A program made the position numbers and the translations under genes. Shown here one piece after another: positions 31,190 through 44,897 of a stretch of 64,000 nucleotides of DNA. Within the stretch, counting starts at the first letter, position 1. Every line of letters starts with the position of its first letter. The notes under the pieces are model-generated. The model did no database searches. It was not told the origin of the DNA and saw only the letters and a list, made by a program, of their open reading frames with translations. The DNA comes from Hygrocybe punicea (Eukaryota; Basidiomycota; Agaricomycetes; Agaricales; Hygrophoraceae): NCBI GenBank assembly GCA_963556145.1, contig OY744467.1:3596001-3660000 (forward strand). The letters run 5' to 3'.

Positions 31190-32570
31190 CCCAACTTCGC
31201 GTTTTCAAGAGAAACAGGGTACGGGGATCTAGATGAGGGGTGTGGGACGGGGTGACTTGGTGAGTGAAAACGGGGGGGGGTGGTTGGGCAGACAGCCGGA
31301 ATCCGAGGGCCTGAGACCCCCCCGACCCCTCATTTTCAACGCGAACGAGGTCCGGGGGGTGTAGACTGGCCGGGGGTGGTCGAAAACGGGTGTCCTGGAG
31401 GTAGAAAAAGGGAGGGTGGTGGTGGTTGGGCAGAATGCCGGATCGCGAGGGCCTGAGACCCCCCGACCCCTCGTGGTCGACGCGAACGAGGTGCGGGGGG
31501 TGTAACCTAGCCGGGGGTGATCGAAAACCGGACGGGATGGGGCGTCCCCGGGGGATGAAAAAAGGGGGGGTTGCTGGTTGGGCAGACAGCCGGAATGCGA
31601 GGGCCGGAGACCCTCCGACCCCTCGTTTTCGACACGAACGAGGTCCGGGGGGTGTAGCCTAGCCGGGGGTGGTCGAAAAAGTCGCGGGACAGGCTGTCCT
31701 GGGGGATGAAAAAGGGGGGGTGTTGCTGGGCAGACAGGCGGAATGCGAGGGCCGGAGACCCCCGACTTCTCGTTTTCAACGGGAACGAGGTGCGGGGGAT
31801 CTAGACTGGCTGGGGATGGTCGACAACGGGGCTGGACCGGGTGTCCTGTTGGTAGAAAAAGGGAGGGTGGTGGTGGTAGGGCAGACAGCCGGATTGCGAG
31901 GGCCTGAGACCCCCGACTTCTCGTTTTCAACGGGAACGAGGTGCGGGATCTAGACTGGCCGGGGATGGTTGACAACGGGGCTGGACCGGGTGTCCTGTTG
32001 GTAGAAAAAGGGCGGGTGGTGGTGGTGGCGCAGACAGCCGGATCGCGAGCTTTTGAGACCCCCCACTCGCGCGTTTTCAACGCGAACGAGGTCCGGGGGG
32101 TGTAGCCTGGCCGGGGGTGGTCGAAAACGCGGCGGGACGGGCTGTCCTGGTGGTTGAAAAAGGGGGATGTTGGTTGTTGGGCAGATAGCTGGATCGCGAG
32201 GGCCTGGGACCCCCCGACTCCTCGTTTTCAACGGGAACGAGGTGCGGGGGGTCTAGACTGGCCGGGGATGGTCGAAAACGCGGCGGGGTGGGGCGTCCTG
32301 GTGGTTGAAAAAGGGGGATGTTGGTTGTTGGGCAGATAGCTGGATCGCGAGGGCCTGGGACCCCCCGACTCCTCATTTTCAACGGGAACGAGGTGCGGGG
32401 GGTCTAGACTGGCCGGGGATGGTCGAACATAAGGCTGGGTGGGGCGTCCTGGTGGTTGAAAACGTTGGGGGGCGCTGGTTGGGCACAAGGCGGGAATGTG
32501 AGGTCCTTAGACCTCCCGACCCCTGGTTTTCGATGGAAACGGGTTGCGGGGGGTACAGACATCAGTACTA
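31190..32570. repeat. GC-rich minisatellite in E1, about 10 units of ~147–151 bp
   Basis: The anchor TTTTCAACGNGAACGAGG recurs at about 31626, 31773, 31924, 32074, 32225 and 32376, with more degenerate units on both sides. Each unit includes G-runs on the plus strand. It is unrelated in sequence to the arrays in H1 and A. The long Pro/Arg-rich open frames across it are repeat artefacts. Confidence 0.88.
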
Positions 32571-32579
32571 GACCAAGGA

Positions 32580-33176
32580 CAATAAAACTACGTCCATACC
32601 TCTGTTACACCACCCCCTCGACGATGTTGCTGTTGAGCAACAGAAGGTTTGTGCACTCATCTGAGCTCGAAAGCTCTCACTGTATATTTAAGACTCCGCT
32701 CTAATTTTAGCCACAACTCCGGACCACTCTTGCTTGTTTGCATTCTAGAGACTCAGATATCACATTTTACAACTGCCTTCAGTGGACAAAAGTGACCCAG
32801 ACATACACTAAAATACAGTTAGAAATTACCACATTTTTATTGGCAGTATAACATTAGTTATTGCATCTATACTCATTTCCTTGGCAAAAAATGGCTCACA
32901 GAGAGCCCAAATCATACCAGTTCCCCTCCATATTTTTTTTCCAGCAGGACAGTCCCCATGACATCCTCCTCGTCAAATCTGGTGACAGTCTATGCAGTGT
33001 GCAAGTCAATAGAGGCTCTGAATTCTGGAATGAAACCAGTCAAATGGGATTTTGAACTCAGTTGCCATATTGGGATGCAATTTTCCCTCAGTCCCTGAGA
33101 TGAATGAATGAATCACCTCAATGGCTGAAAACCGGGTTTATAAGAACGAGTTTTCCATAAATGGAAGAACTCGTAA
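32580..33176 (-). repeat. 5' terminal region of E1 (Rep orientation)
   Basis: About 580 bp homologous to 440–1011 and to 27460–28017, closing with the terminal hairpin at 33146–33174. Non-coding as far as I can see. Confidence 0.75.
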
Positions 33177-35207
33177 CAAGTAGCAGTGGCAAGATATATC
33201 AATGCACCAACTGCTTGGAGGTATGGAACAGCACGCATCTCCTCAATGTCTTTGGAGGATGTAGGAGACATGTCATTGCTGAGTTTCAAGCCAGGATCCA
33301 TGGGAGTGCTGAGTGAGTTGCAATCAGAGAGTCCAAAGCGTTCCAGCAGAGTGAGAATGTACTGGCGCTGAGAAGTGATAGAGTGCGCTTGGATCTGTCT
33401 CTGATGATTTCAACACCCAACAGCCATGACGTGGGTCCCAGTTCTCTGAGCTTGAAGTGCAACTTGAGTTCTGCAATGACCTGATTGATTTTCTCCTTGG
33501 ACTTGCAGGCAATGGTCATGTCATCAATAAAGACTGGGATGATAATGCGCATGTCCTCCTTGCCATAAATCCAGATGCTGTGTTCACAAACAATCCTCCT
33601 GAAGCCCATAGACTCCAAGACAGCATTAAGCTTCTTGTGCCAGCATCGTCCAGCCTGTTTGAGCCCATAGAGTGACTTCTGCAAATGCCAGACCCAATCA
33701 TTGCCCTTCTCAACAAATCCCTCTGGCTGGCGCATGTAGACTTCTTCTTCAAGGGTTCCATTGAGAAATGCAGATGAAATGTCTACACTCTCCAAGTGGA
33801 GATCCTCAAGTGCAGCCAATGCCAGGATGGCACGTAGAGCAGCCCATTTTGGAGTAGGAGCAAATGTTTCAGTGAAATCAAAGCCTGGGCGTTGCGAATA
33901 TCCTTGGGCCACCAATCTCCCTTTGCGACGCTCAATAGATCCATCAGCATTCTTTTTGACTTTGAACACCCATCGGCTGCCAATAACTTTGTGGCCAGGT
34001 GGAAGCTGAACCAGATCAAAGGTGCCATTCTTAATCAAGGCCTGAATCTCATCTAGAGCAGCTTTGTGCCAGAGTTTCCTCTCCTCTTCTGGGTGAGACA
34101 TTGCTTCAGCATAGGAGTTTGGCTCTCCATCATGATTGACTGTCTTGCATGCCCACTCAGAGGTATTGAATGCGTATTCAACTGCTTGATCCCAAGTCAA
34201 GTAGGCATGATGTTGGCCTTCTGTGACAAAAGCCAGACCTGCTCTGACAGCATCAGCATATTCCAGTTCATCATCACTTTCATCTCTGGGCAGGAGATCG
34301 AGTTCATCCTCACTGCTTGAGTCATGTACAGATGTAGTTGATGGAGTTGAAGTTGAAGCTGGAGCTGGAGCTGGCACTGGATTTACAGGAGGCATAAGCA
34401 AGGGATCAGGAGTGGGTGTAGCTGAAGATGGGGGAGGAGTTTGAGGTAGGGGCACAGGCTGAGTGAAGTACTTTCTCTCTAGTGCAGATTCATTGAGGGA
34501 GCCTTGAGGACGACTGGACCTGGGGGGATTCGTGCGTTTGGGAGGTGGAAGAACAGGTGCTGGATTGCGAACAGGACCTACTGGAGGAGCAGCAGGAAGT
34601 GGAACACCAGGTGCAGGATCATTTTCAGCAGCAGGAGCAGGTGCTTCATCACCATTGGCATCATCTCCCTCTGGATGGAGCACCACTCCAGGATGTTTGG
34701 GAGGAGCCTCCACAACAGGTGGCTCAGAGACAAGGTTAATGGCAGTGGGAGAGTTCCCAGGGAAACACCGCTCATCAAATACTGCATGGCTACTGATTAT
34801 AATCCGCTTTTCTACTGGGTCCCAGAATTTCCATGCTTTGACACCTTCTGGATAGCCAACAAAGATACACTTCTTTGAGTGTGGTTGCAGTGCTTTCCTC
34901 TTTTCCTTGCGAACCAGCACATACGCCAAGCAACCAAACACTCGAAAGTAAGAAATGTCAGGCTGTTTACGTTTCCAGACATAGTAGGGTGTCTCTCCAT
35001 CCAATGCAGAGGTAGGTGTCCTATTGCTGGTGTGCACAAAGGCTGCCACAGCTAGCTTCCAGAAGGAGGGAGGGAGTTTTGCCTGAACCAGGAGTGCAGT
35101 AGCACCACCAGCTACATCACGATTGGCACGCTCTGCAACTCCATTCTGATGGGGTTCATTGGGTTCAGTGTGCTGGCATTTGATTCCCTCACTGGCACAG
35201 AAATCAA
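33177..35207 (-). pseudogene. Fragment F2: truncated Copia (Ty1) retrotransposon pol
   Basis: Read on the minus strand it starts in the integrase core (EPNEPHQNGVAERANR), continues through the integrase C-terminus (FGCLAYV, KKCIFVGYPEG) and a Pro/Ser-rich linker. It then covers most of reverse transcriptase (GSRWVFKVKKN, DISSAFLNG, LYGLKQAGRCW, and the FIDDM active-site motif, a YVDD variant). A frameshift near 33370 precedes the TPMDPGLKLS and YLATAT segments. Gag, protease, the integrase zinc finger, RNase H and both LTRs are absent. The left end abuts E1, the right end element B. Non-functional. Confidence 0.9.
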
Positions 35208-35273
35208 CTTGGGGAAGTGGGCCATCGCAAGCGTGGCATGAACGAGTTCTTCTGGGTTCTATTCAATCATTTA
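35208..35273 (-). repeat. 3' terminus of element B (Rep orientation)
   Basis: Identical in layout to 1012–1077, with hairpin 35221–35237 and subterminal inverted motif 35242–35252. The flanking base on the Rep-orientation 3' side is T, as in A, E1 and E2. Confidence 0.85.
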
Positions 35274-35754
35274 ATGTACATTATTTATTCTACATAAGCT
35301 GCACTAATTTGTTTGTGTAATGTATAACAAGAATAATCGTAGTATATATGAACATTGTTGGAATTTGGAATCATACATTCTATGTTATCCTGTTCTGTTA
35401 GTGACAATGTACTATTTATCTGCAGTTGGGGCCTTTGATCAAGAGACTACCAATCTCTTGGACAATATTATTTACACTTGTTCCTGCCATACTTGTATAT
35501 TACTAGTTATACAACAGTTTATCCTGGCATTTACTACTACCACTGTTACCCTTACTTATCAGTGCTCGGGCAATAAGTAACAATAAGAACTTAAGTGTTT
35601 GACATCATGTAATCGATTTATAACATTCCTATATTTAATGGCCCACTTTCCCACCCAGAAGATTTCCTCCAATTTTGATGTCCAATATGAATTTCAGCTG
35701 GTGAAAATTTTGAATGTCCCACTTTCCCACCCAATAGTCCTCAATGATATTAAA

Positions 35755-38700
35755 TTACTGGTTTCGTGCATAAACTGCTAGCACAAGAATTTTATTTTCA
35801 TATCTTTTAAAATCATCATCCAACATCATACCAATGTGGCCATCTCGCTTACATGTTGCTCCCATTGTCATTCCATCATGATACCAAATTTTTCCATCTT
35901 CTGATATGAATCGAGATGTAAAGTGATATCCTCCAGCATATACAATACCTCTTAGATGCAAATTTATGGACTTTTCATTTACATTTACAGTTATTTGATG
36001 GCTGGTAATCATGTTTATGTTGGGATATTCTAATACTAGCAAATCAGGTGTTTTTGTATAGTATATGGTACGCATCATTGAAACATTACATTGTGGACAT
36101 TTATTTCTAACATGATATGCAATGGTTTGCACCCAATCAGATGTTGAGCCAGAAACAGATGAATCAGCATGCAATACATAGGTAAGATTGTCATCTTTTT
36201 CTGGACCTTCATAATCACAGTGAGAACAAATGAGCTGTGAAGATGCAATACAATCTCGTGGTTTCAGCATTTCCATACATAGTGTAGCAACACTGATGCC
36301 AGTAGCACCCATGGGAAATTGTTCTGGATTCTTGGCATGGAGTTTCATTCTCACTGCATTTCTTACATTTTCAAAGCTTAATTGTGATGCCATCATGTTA
36401 AACCCATGTACAAGTGTTGACAGATAAATGTTTCCAATTGACTGAAATCTTGTTGTCCAACTTGCAGGATGTTCTGCCCATATATTGTACAAAATAACAA
36501 AGAGTGAATCATATGCACAACTCCAGTTGTTGTCATCCCAATGTAAGCCACGAGGAGTAAGAATAGTGCTACTGCCTTCATGAGTTATTATTCTCTTTTT
36601 TCTACTCAAAAGTGGTGTCTCATCATGTTCATCATAAGTACGTTTTAAATTTTGCTTTACTGGTAAGCTTCCTTTTGCAGCCACAAAACCAAGACTGGCC
36701 TGTTGAAGTGAATTTTGCTTAGCTTTTCTATCAGTAGATTTTCCAATGAGTTGCCATGAACTGTTAACAACCACAGGAAGCATAGGTAGTGGATCTCTGG
36801 CAGACCATCTTAATGCTGTATCTACTTTGGCAGGAACATAATCAATTCCTTTCCATAATTGATATTGACGAATCAATGTATTGCGGAGTTGCCCATTTAA
36901 GTGGTCAGGTAGTTGTCCTTCATATCTCAGCCTTGTGATATCATCTAATATTTCTTGTTCTCTGAATTCTTGTCTGAGATAGCCACTGCAACCTCTTGTA
37001 ATAACATTAGGGTCAAAACCTTGGATAATGATGGTGCCTGCTGCACTTGCACTTCTAGACAGAGCTGTGTAATATGACATGTGTGAAAAACAGCTGTTTA
37101 AATGTACAACATTGTAAGGGCGGGTTTTTCCCTGAGATGCATGAGCTGTCATAGCAAAGTTGGGCAGCACCCATACTTGTTGTCTTTCAACAGATTCTTT
37201 TAGGTCACTTGGAAATAGACAGTGAATTGTTTTTGTGCTCTTCACAATAGGAACAACATTATCTGGTAGACCAGGTATTTGAACCAATTGAGGTGGATTA
37301 TCCAATTTCACAAAGAGTGTGTCGAGAACACGTTTATCATGAGGGCCTTTGATTGATTGCCAGCCAACAACAATGCCTTCCTGGCCTTTGGTGATGCATA
37401 ATTCAGTTGCATCATTGTTTCGGATCATCACAGGCATGCCAAGACACAATGGGAGCTTTCCAGGAAAGTGTTCAGTTGCTCCATGGTTGAGTTTCCAAAT
37501 CTCAAGTTGTTCATCAAAATTAATCTGATTTGATTTGTGAATTGTCTTTGATGCCACTTTGGATTTCCCCCATTTGGTTTTATTAGCTGGATCACTTTCT
37601 TTGCCCCATTTGTCCATAGAGTAGAAGTGGGTCAACTTTTGATTTGTATTTTCTGCAAAACGCTCACATCCAAGCTGATTGATTCTGTCTTTTTGAGAGT
37701 GCACCCCACAGATGATAGCAACATTTCTGAAGTTTTTTGCAGCAACATTTGGCTGATCTGAGCGTTTGCCAGCAATTCTCTTTCTCAGAAATCTGATGTC
37801 TTCAGGGGTGCATGCACCATATCGCATGTTCACTAAAGTTGTTCGCAATGATGCATCATCAGGTGTTTGTGTCTTTTGACGCATATTTTCTCTCAAAATG
37901 ACAACCGTTGTGATCTGATGCCAGAGTGCTTTGCCAATAGCTGCTTCTTGATAATGTGGCTTCAGGCCAGAATCTATTTGTGTTCCTACTGAACCACTAT
38001 ACAAAGATGCACCTCCAACAGGTGGCAGTTGTGCAAAATCTCCTGCAAAAATAATATTAATGCCTCCAAATGGCACATCAAATACATTCAGAGCTTTGGC
38101 AAGTTGTGAGCTGATTTTGTATAATTCATGGCATGCCAACATAGATACTTCATCTATGAAAATATAATCAATTCCCTCTAGCCTTGCTCTCACTTGAGCA
38201 ATTGCTACACTTTGATTACTGGTATCATTATTCATGCGAATGCCTAGGAATGAGTGGTAAGTTGAGCCACCCAGTAATGCTGCAGATGTTCCAGTTGGAC
38301 CCAGTATAACAAGACGATGTAATTCATGTCTATGTTCAAACAAATGCTTGAGTGCTTTGATTACTTGACTTTTGCCAGTTCCACCCATGCCACCTAGATA
38401 CATTTTTAGCTGATCTGAATTTAAAGTCGCAGTGTGATTAGCAACAATTCTAAATGCTCTTTGTTGTTCAGTATTTAATTTGAAAAAAGTAACTGTGCCA
38501 TCTATCAATTCCTGAACAACTTGCATCTTTGCTTGGAAATCATGTTTTAAATATGATTGGTCAACAACTTTAACGTCATTTTCAGATGCATGAGTTTTTC
38601 TGGTGTGTTCAGCATTAGCGACACGTGCATTTCTATCAGCAATGATTTCTTGTCTTTTATCTTGAACAGCTGTTTTCCATTTACCACCAGGCTGTATGAT

Positions 38701-41700
38701 TTGAGGTGTGAGTGGAGCGGTATCAATTGTATTAATGCCATCAGGACTGATATCTAGCCAGCCCGCATTCCTTACACTATCTTCAGTGGCATCCATTTGG
38801 GCTTTGATTAACCGTCCCTTTGAACCAAGGGCAGAGTATTTATTCAATCCATAATCCTCATTATCAATTCCTTCATTATCACCAAAATCATCACCATGAC
38901 CATTCTCATTGATATCATCCATGTTATCCATTTCTTCTGATGTCATCCAAGAATGAAATATACCAGCTGTAGCATCACCCTTTTTGAGCTGAGCTGAATA
39001 ATCATCTCGAGCATCATTGCATTCATATCTAATATTAAAATGATCCATTATTTGGCTTTGTCGTGATGTAAATTTATAGTCTGTGAATGCCTCATCCCAC
39101 GACTCATTGTTATTCTTAAGATCTTGGCCTGTTCTCCAGGGCTTGAATAAAGTAAGCATGGTGGCACAGTAATATTCTCTATCTCCTCGATCTCTTCTTG
39201 GAAGTGAACCACCTACAAAGTTAGGCACAACTTTTTTATATGATGAATGATATTCTATCCAGTGTGTTTCATGTAATGGATGAGCTGACAAAAAATATTT
39301 ATGAGCCTGTTTATTGTCTGTGCCATCAGAACCAATTGAATCTGAATTTGCATTAATATTGCAGGCATTATCACTGTCCTCTTTAGAAATGTCATTTCCA
39401 TCTTCATCAGCAGTAATAGACCCACTTGAATCAGTGTTGCTATCATAACTACCACTGTAATCACTATTTTCATTGCAACTGTCAACTCTATTCTCATTAT
39501 TTCCCAAATTGAGCTCATCATCATCAATATCACCTAGTGACCTGAGATTACATCCAGCTGTTGCTTCATATTGTTGATTTTTTGCATTTGAATCAATCAA
39601 GTCCAGTTCATCATCACTGTTTTGAGAATTATGATTTTTCTGTTTTGGAGTAGGTATTTTTACTCGTCTTGCCATTTGTATCCATTCATATAGGCATGTA
39701 ACATTATAGGTATTTGGTCTATACATGTAATCATGGACTGCTGTAAAGCCAACATATTGATTTTGGTTTTTTTGCAAGAGAACCTTGTCTGTCTCACTGT
39801 TTTCAACAGTATCCTGGTCAGATTTGAACACCTTCATTGTTTCTCTCACATAACTTTTCCAATACACTGTTACAAACTTGTGGCTTGTATAGTGATCTGG
39901 ATTACCTAGCAGATACAAAGATGCCATTGGACCACCTATTTCCATCTTTGATGTCAATGAATTGATTATCTGTGTTATCAAACGTCTAGCTTTGTCTTTT
40001 TGTTTCATGGATCCTCCCAGCATTTCAGAATTTTTAGTAAAAACACTCCGAATAGAGTCAAAGATAGTGTATGTTTTCAGACCAGGTTTTGTAACATAAT
40101 CAGTGACATATGCCACTATAGCCTTGATAGCAGTACCTGAGAGGAGGCTTGTCACATCTGAGTTGCACCGAAGAAGATATGTTATGCATGGTGTCAATGT
40201 GTTGATCCAAGCTTCACCTTTTTTCATGTTCAAAGCTCCTGATTTAGGATCAATTTGAGTCTGTTCAAAGGTTTGTCTTGGAAATCTGGCTTTGCATTTG
40301 CCATGCTTGTTCATACACGTCGGTCTATCTTTTTTGTTGGCCTTCTCGCTACTTGACTGATTTCTACCACAATTATGTATATTAGAACGCATAATCAAGT
40401 CATCAACTATACTTGAAAATTTATCCCACCACAAATTAAGTTGTGACTTGTTAGAACAATGTTCATTACAAACATGATTTGACTTATTGCACATTGGTGG
40501 AGGTGCATCCGGTAATGTCTGAGTAGGATCCTGATAATCCTTAGATTGACTGTTTTCTTCAATGTTGGCTTTTACATCAGCCATGGATCCAGTAACAAAC
40601 TCTCCAATATGCACACTCTCAAGATACTCCACCAATCTTTGTTGAAAATCAGAATTTGGATCCATAATTCTGTCTCTGATTTGTTGCGGTGATAATACTC
40701 CTTTAAGCCACAAGAGCATATGCATATGCAATGTCAACCGTCCTTGTTGTTCAACTGTTCCATAATATGCTTCTGTATTGCCATAGATTCCTGGATGATT
40801 TTCTCCAACACCAAGTACATGCTTAATGAATAACTGTGTCATAAAATGAAAAAATCTTGCACCAGCTACTGGATTGTGGGCAATTAATCGATATCTTTCA
40901 TTATAATCCCTTAGAACAGGATTAAATGTTTCTTTGGTGTCTGCAAAATATAATGAGATTGGATGTTTGTTGTCGGCAGGAGCAAATGTAATAAACCAAG
41001 AGGGTGCACCAACAAATGAAATCAAAGACCAAATTTCATTGCGCATATATTTTTTGCTGGTGACAGATCCTTTTACACCACCTCCAACATGATCAATATC
41101 ATTAATGAGTTTAAAACACAATTTTTCCTCATCTGTTTCTGGTATTACTTTATCACCATTTTCCATTCTTTTAGAAATGTCTGCTAGTGTATGAATGTTG
41201 ACATCTAACAACCTATTAGAAATCTCCTGGAATTTTGACTTTTCCGCTAATAAATATCCTGCTGTAGTGCATTGTTTTATCTGTTCGTGATTGAATGCAA
41301 TCAATGGAAAATATGGATCTTTTTGAAATCTTTTGTCATGATACATAAGCACATGTCTTTTGTGTCCAATATCTGATAATTCTCCCTGCTGATAGGCATT
41401 GCCAATTCCACCAAGTCCATATGGAAACAACCAGGGCATCATTTGAGGAAATAACTGTGGATTGCCATAAATAGATTCAGGATGAGCTGCATGACCTATG
41501 GCTAGAACTTTTTCATTTGAAGTCAAATGCTTTAATGCAATGGCCTTGAGAGCTTTGGCACTTTTGTTGGAATATTCTTCACCTGTCAAACCATGAACAA
41601 CAAATGGACATTTTCCTGATTCAACACCATCTTCCTCTTCAATGTCATTAACAGCTGTTGACTCTGGATTTTTAATTGTAAAAGATTGATGATAATCTAC

Positions 41701-43509
41701 AACAACTGGAGGACCATTTTCTGGATACTGATCAAGATTTCTTTGTGATATCTCCAGATCGTAATAATTGCAATGATTCAACTTCAACCATTCCAATGCC
41801 GCTTTAACCTTGTTTCTTCTTACAAGAAGAGGTGTTCTCTCAAAGTCTGATTTAGTGGGCTTACATGGCCCTGTATAAATAAATGCCAGAACTTCATCCA
41901 AGTCTTCAATGGGTGGAGGTAGAATATCATACACTTTAGGAATAGGATTAGCAAAAGTGATTGCATTTGCTCTCATTTTATGCATCCCTGAAGACACTCT
42001 TACAATGCAACGATTGTGTCGTACTCTTGCAACCAGCAACTGTTCTGCAAATGATAAATCCATCAACTGTACTGGAACATCTCCTAACCATTTTCCATTT
42101 GCCAATGACAACAATGGGACTTTGTTTTTTGTCAAAGATTTATGGCAACTTGTGCATATATTGTGCAGCTATTTAATTAAGACAGGGCCATCCAAGCCTT
42201 TGATGGGATCTTCAGCAGTCAACCGCTCTGTTTGTGTCACATCTGGGTTTCTTAATATCTTCAAGTCTGCGTTGACATTAGAGAGCTTTAATAAATCTTT
42301 AATTGAAGTCAATTGACCACATATCGCACATCCTGATTCTGATATCTGATCAGGTGACATATCTTGACATGCGTTAGCTATAATTGTATGTTGTAGAGCA
42401 GCTGTGAGAGGTGGAGGTGGAAATATGTTTTTGTGTTTATTTTTGTATTTCTGTTCTGACTTTGCATGATTTAATTTATATTCTACACCTTTTTTTTGTT
42501 GGTATTTTGTCACAGAATGTGAGTTGTTTACTTTGTATTCTACACCTTTTGTTTGTTGATATCTTGTTACTGATTGCATATTTTTTACTTTGTATTCTAT
42601 ATTTTGGCTTTGATATCGTTTCACTGCTCTTGCATTAGATGCCTTTGATTCCTTATTTAAAACTTCAATATCTATGACATCAAATACAGGTAGATATTGA
42701 GCACAACTTGCACATATATGGCTCTTGATTGAAGTTTGAATATCTGCCTTATGAGATCTAGCATATGTGACAATATTATGAGCTGCTGCAATGGACTTTA
42801 GTTGATCTGTTGTTAATTGTGGTAATAACACATCCCATGGCACAAAACATGTTAATGTATTTAATGTATCAGTTCTTGTATCTGATTGTTTTATATATTC
42901 TCTGAATTTGAATTTCACATGAGTAGGATATCTTATGGAATTTGATAAATAAGGAGACAGCTCATTAAATATGAACAACTTTGATCCACCACCAACAATA
43001 TCATGCATATTTGTATCGTTCTCCTTGGTATTATCATTAGAGCAATATTTATTATCTGATGCAGATTCATGTTTCAAAGCAGTGGTACATATGACATTAA
43101 GACCTATAAAATATGGTGAATAATATACCAGAAATACTTGAAAGATAAACAATAAACTATATATCATTAATGTTTGATATTTTTGCATATATACTGCAAA
43201 GTCATGTGCTACATACATGTTTTGTAGCAGCTTTAGATGTATTCTTTGACACTTCCGGGGAAGTATTTCATGCACAAATAATGAGTCATGCATGGATGCA
43301 TTGACATATAGAAGAAGTCGTACATAGAATTCAATAATAAATGATAGTTCTTTGTTGGGCTTTAAAATCCAATGGTTTGAACAAATGTGATCTAGGTCAG
43401 GAAGACATTGTACTGTTTCTTCTGTTATATGAGAGATATCATGAGAAAAATGATAATCTCCACTATTGTTTAATATTCTCCTGTGGGGCACATGATGAGA
43501 GATAATCAC
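35755..43509 (-). pseudogene. Rep–PIF1 helicase–USP-like peptidase of B, one nonsense codon
   Basis: A single frame of 2,584 codons runs from 43509 to 35755, with one TAG at 42169–42171 where A has a glutamine codon. Everything downstream is open: Helitron-like N domain (HUH at 40720–40728, paired tyrosines at 40096–40110), acidic linker, PIF1 helicase (Walker A ~38365–38393), then an uninterrupted USP-like peptidase (Cys 36517–36519, His 35923–35925, zinc ribbon CSHC/CPQC). The ~2,126-residue downstream frame could be made from an internal ATG at 42135 and keeps nuclease, helicase and peptidase, losing the SAP-like and repeat region. Partial function is therefore possible but unproven. Confidence 0.85.
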
Positions 43510-44362
43510 ACATTGTCTGTGTCCTTGAAATCAATTTCTGTGGTGCAGACCTATATATAGAATGATAGAAAAACACTATATCCTGGCATGCATTAGCTTG
43601 ATAATTGAATAGCCTGTCTTGGGACACATGAGCAAAATGATAAGGAGATATTTGTGTCGTTAAACTCAGGTTCTGCAGTGCATGAACAGAATGATAAAAA
43701 AGCACCATATCCTGGAGTGCATCGGGTTGATAATTCAAGAGCATGTTATGGGACACATGAGCAAGATGATAAGATGATTGTGTTTTTACACTCAAGTTCT
43801 GCGGTGCATAAACAGGATGATAAAAAAGCACCATATCCTGGGGTGTATCAGGACAATGATATAACACCCAGTCTTGGGACAGATGAACAAGATGATAAGA
43901 AAATATTTGTGTCCTATCCTGGGGTGTTTCAGGACGATAGTATAACACCCTGTCTTGGGACACAGCAAGACGATAAATAGATATTTGTGTCCTATCCTGG
44001 GGTGTGTCAGGACGATAGTATAACACCCTGTCTTGGGACACAGCAAGACGATAAATAGATATTTGTGTCCTATCCTGGGGTGTGTCAGGACGATAGTATA
44101 ACACCCTGTCTTGGGACACAGCAAGACGATAAATAGATATTTGTGTCCTATCCTGGGGTGTTTCAGGACGATAGTATAACACCCTGTCTTGGGACACAGC
44201 AAGACGATAAATAGATATTTGTGTCCTATCCTGGGGTGTGTCAGGATGATAGTATAACACCCTATCCTGGGGTGTATCAGGACGATAGTATAACACCCAG
44301 CCTTGTACCTTATGGACAAGGCCATGAGATGTTTCTGTTGTTATGAATAGGTCAGCTAACAC
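43463..44362 (-). other. 26-residue repeat frame upstream of Rep in B; coding status uncertain
   Basis: Counterpart of 11835–12656, longer by exactly one 78-bp unit (about 5 near-identical units at 43914–44305). A second frame is equally open, so coding potential is not established. Confidence 0.35.
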
Positions 44363-44897
44363 AAATGCGATTGGTCAGAAGTTATATACTCGATGATGCA
44401 TTTGTGTCTATGATTCTTATCAGCTTCAAATGACTATGGGATTTTGAAATATATACCAGCAAACATGTCCGCATTATCTGTATATGCCATATGATACGGG
44501 TCAATTGAACTAGCCTATACTCTCGATAGATATTAGTTGCGGCAAGACAGCAATCTAGTTATGACACCCACCTTAGCACTGTTCAAATGACAAGATGGAG
44601 CAGGAAAAAGCAACAATAATAGAAACACAACACAGTGGAACAACATGGTATGCAGGCAAGAGTATTGAAACCGTTGAGTTTAATTTTCGGAGTTTAGCTT
44701 TCAGAGTAAGAAAAACTCTTAGTAATCAGACAAGAACAATATGCAGACCGGCTGGCAATAATTTAAAACATGAATACAAAAATGTACAGGCTAGGGTATC
44801 AACAGACAATTCCAGACAAAGACGAATCCAAAGGGGGGTGGAGGTGGTACAGGTATATACAAGGTATTCAGCGACAGATATTGGAGATAATCAAATA

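Larger units (their letters stand above)
29189..33176 (-). mobile_element. E1: ~4-kb non-autonomous relative of the giant elements
   Basis: It has the same two termini as A: hairpin 29202–29218 and subterminal motif 29223–29233 on the left, terminal hairpin 33146–33174 on the right. Between them are a palindrome, a remnant of the peptidase C-terminus, a short stretch also related to 12917–12950 of A, a GC-rich minisatellite, and ~580 bp of 5' terminal sequence. No Rep nuclease or helicase is present, so movement would depend on a giant copy. E2 has the same layout. Flanks are unrelated (F1 and Copia fragment F2), with no clear duplication. Confidence 0.82.

Noticed and set aside
31229..32080. 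Long Pro/Arg-rich open frame (and similar ones at 2826–4160 and 52081–53717)
   Set aside because: They follow the minisatellite period, are open in several frames on both strands, and change frame as unit length changes; no domain or splice structure.
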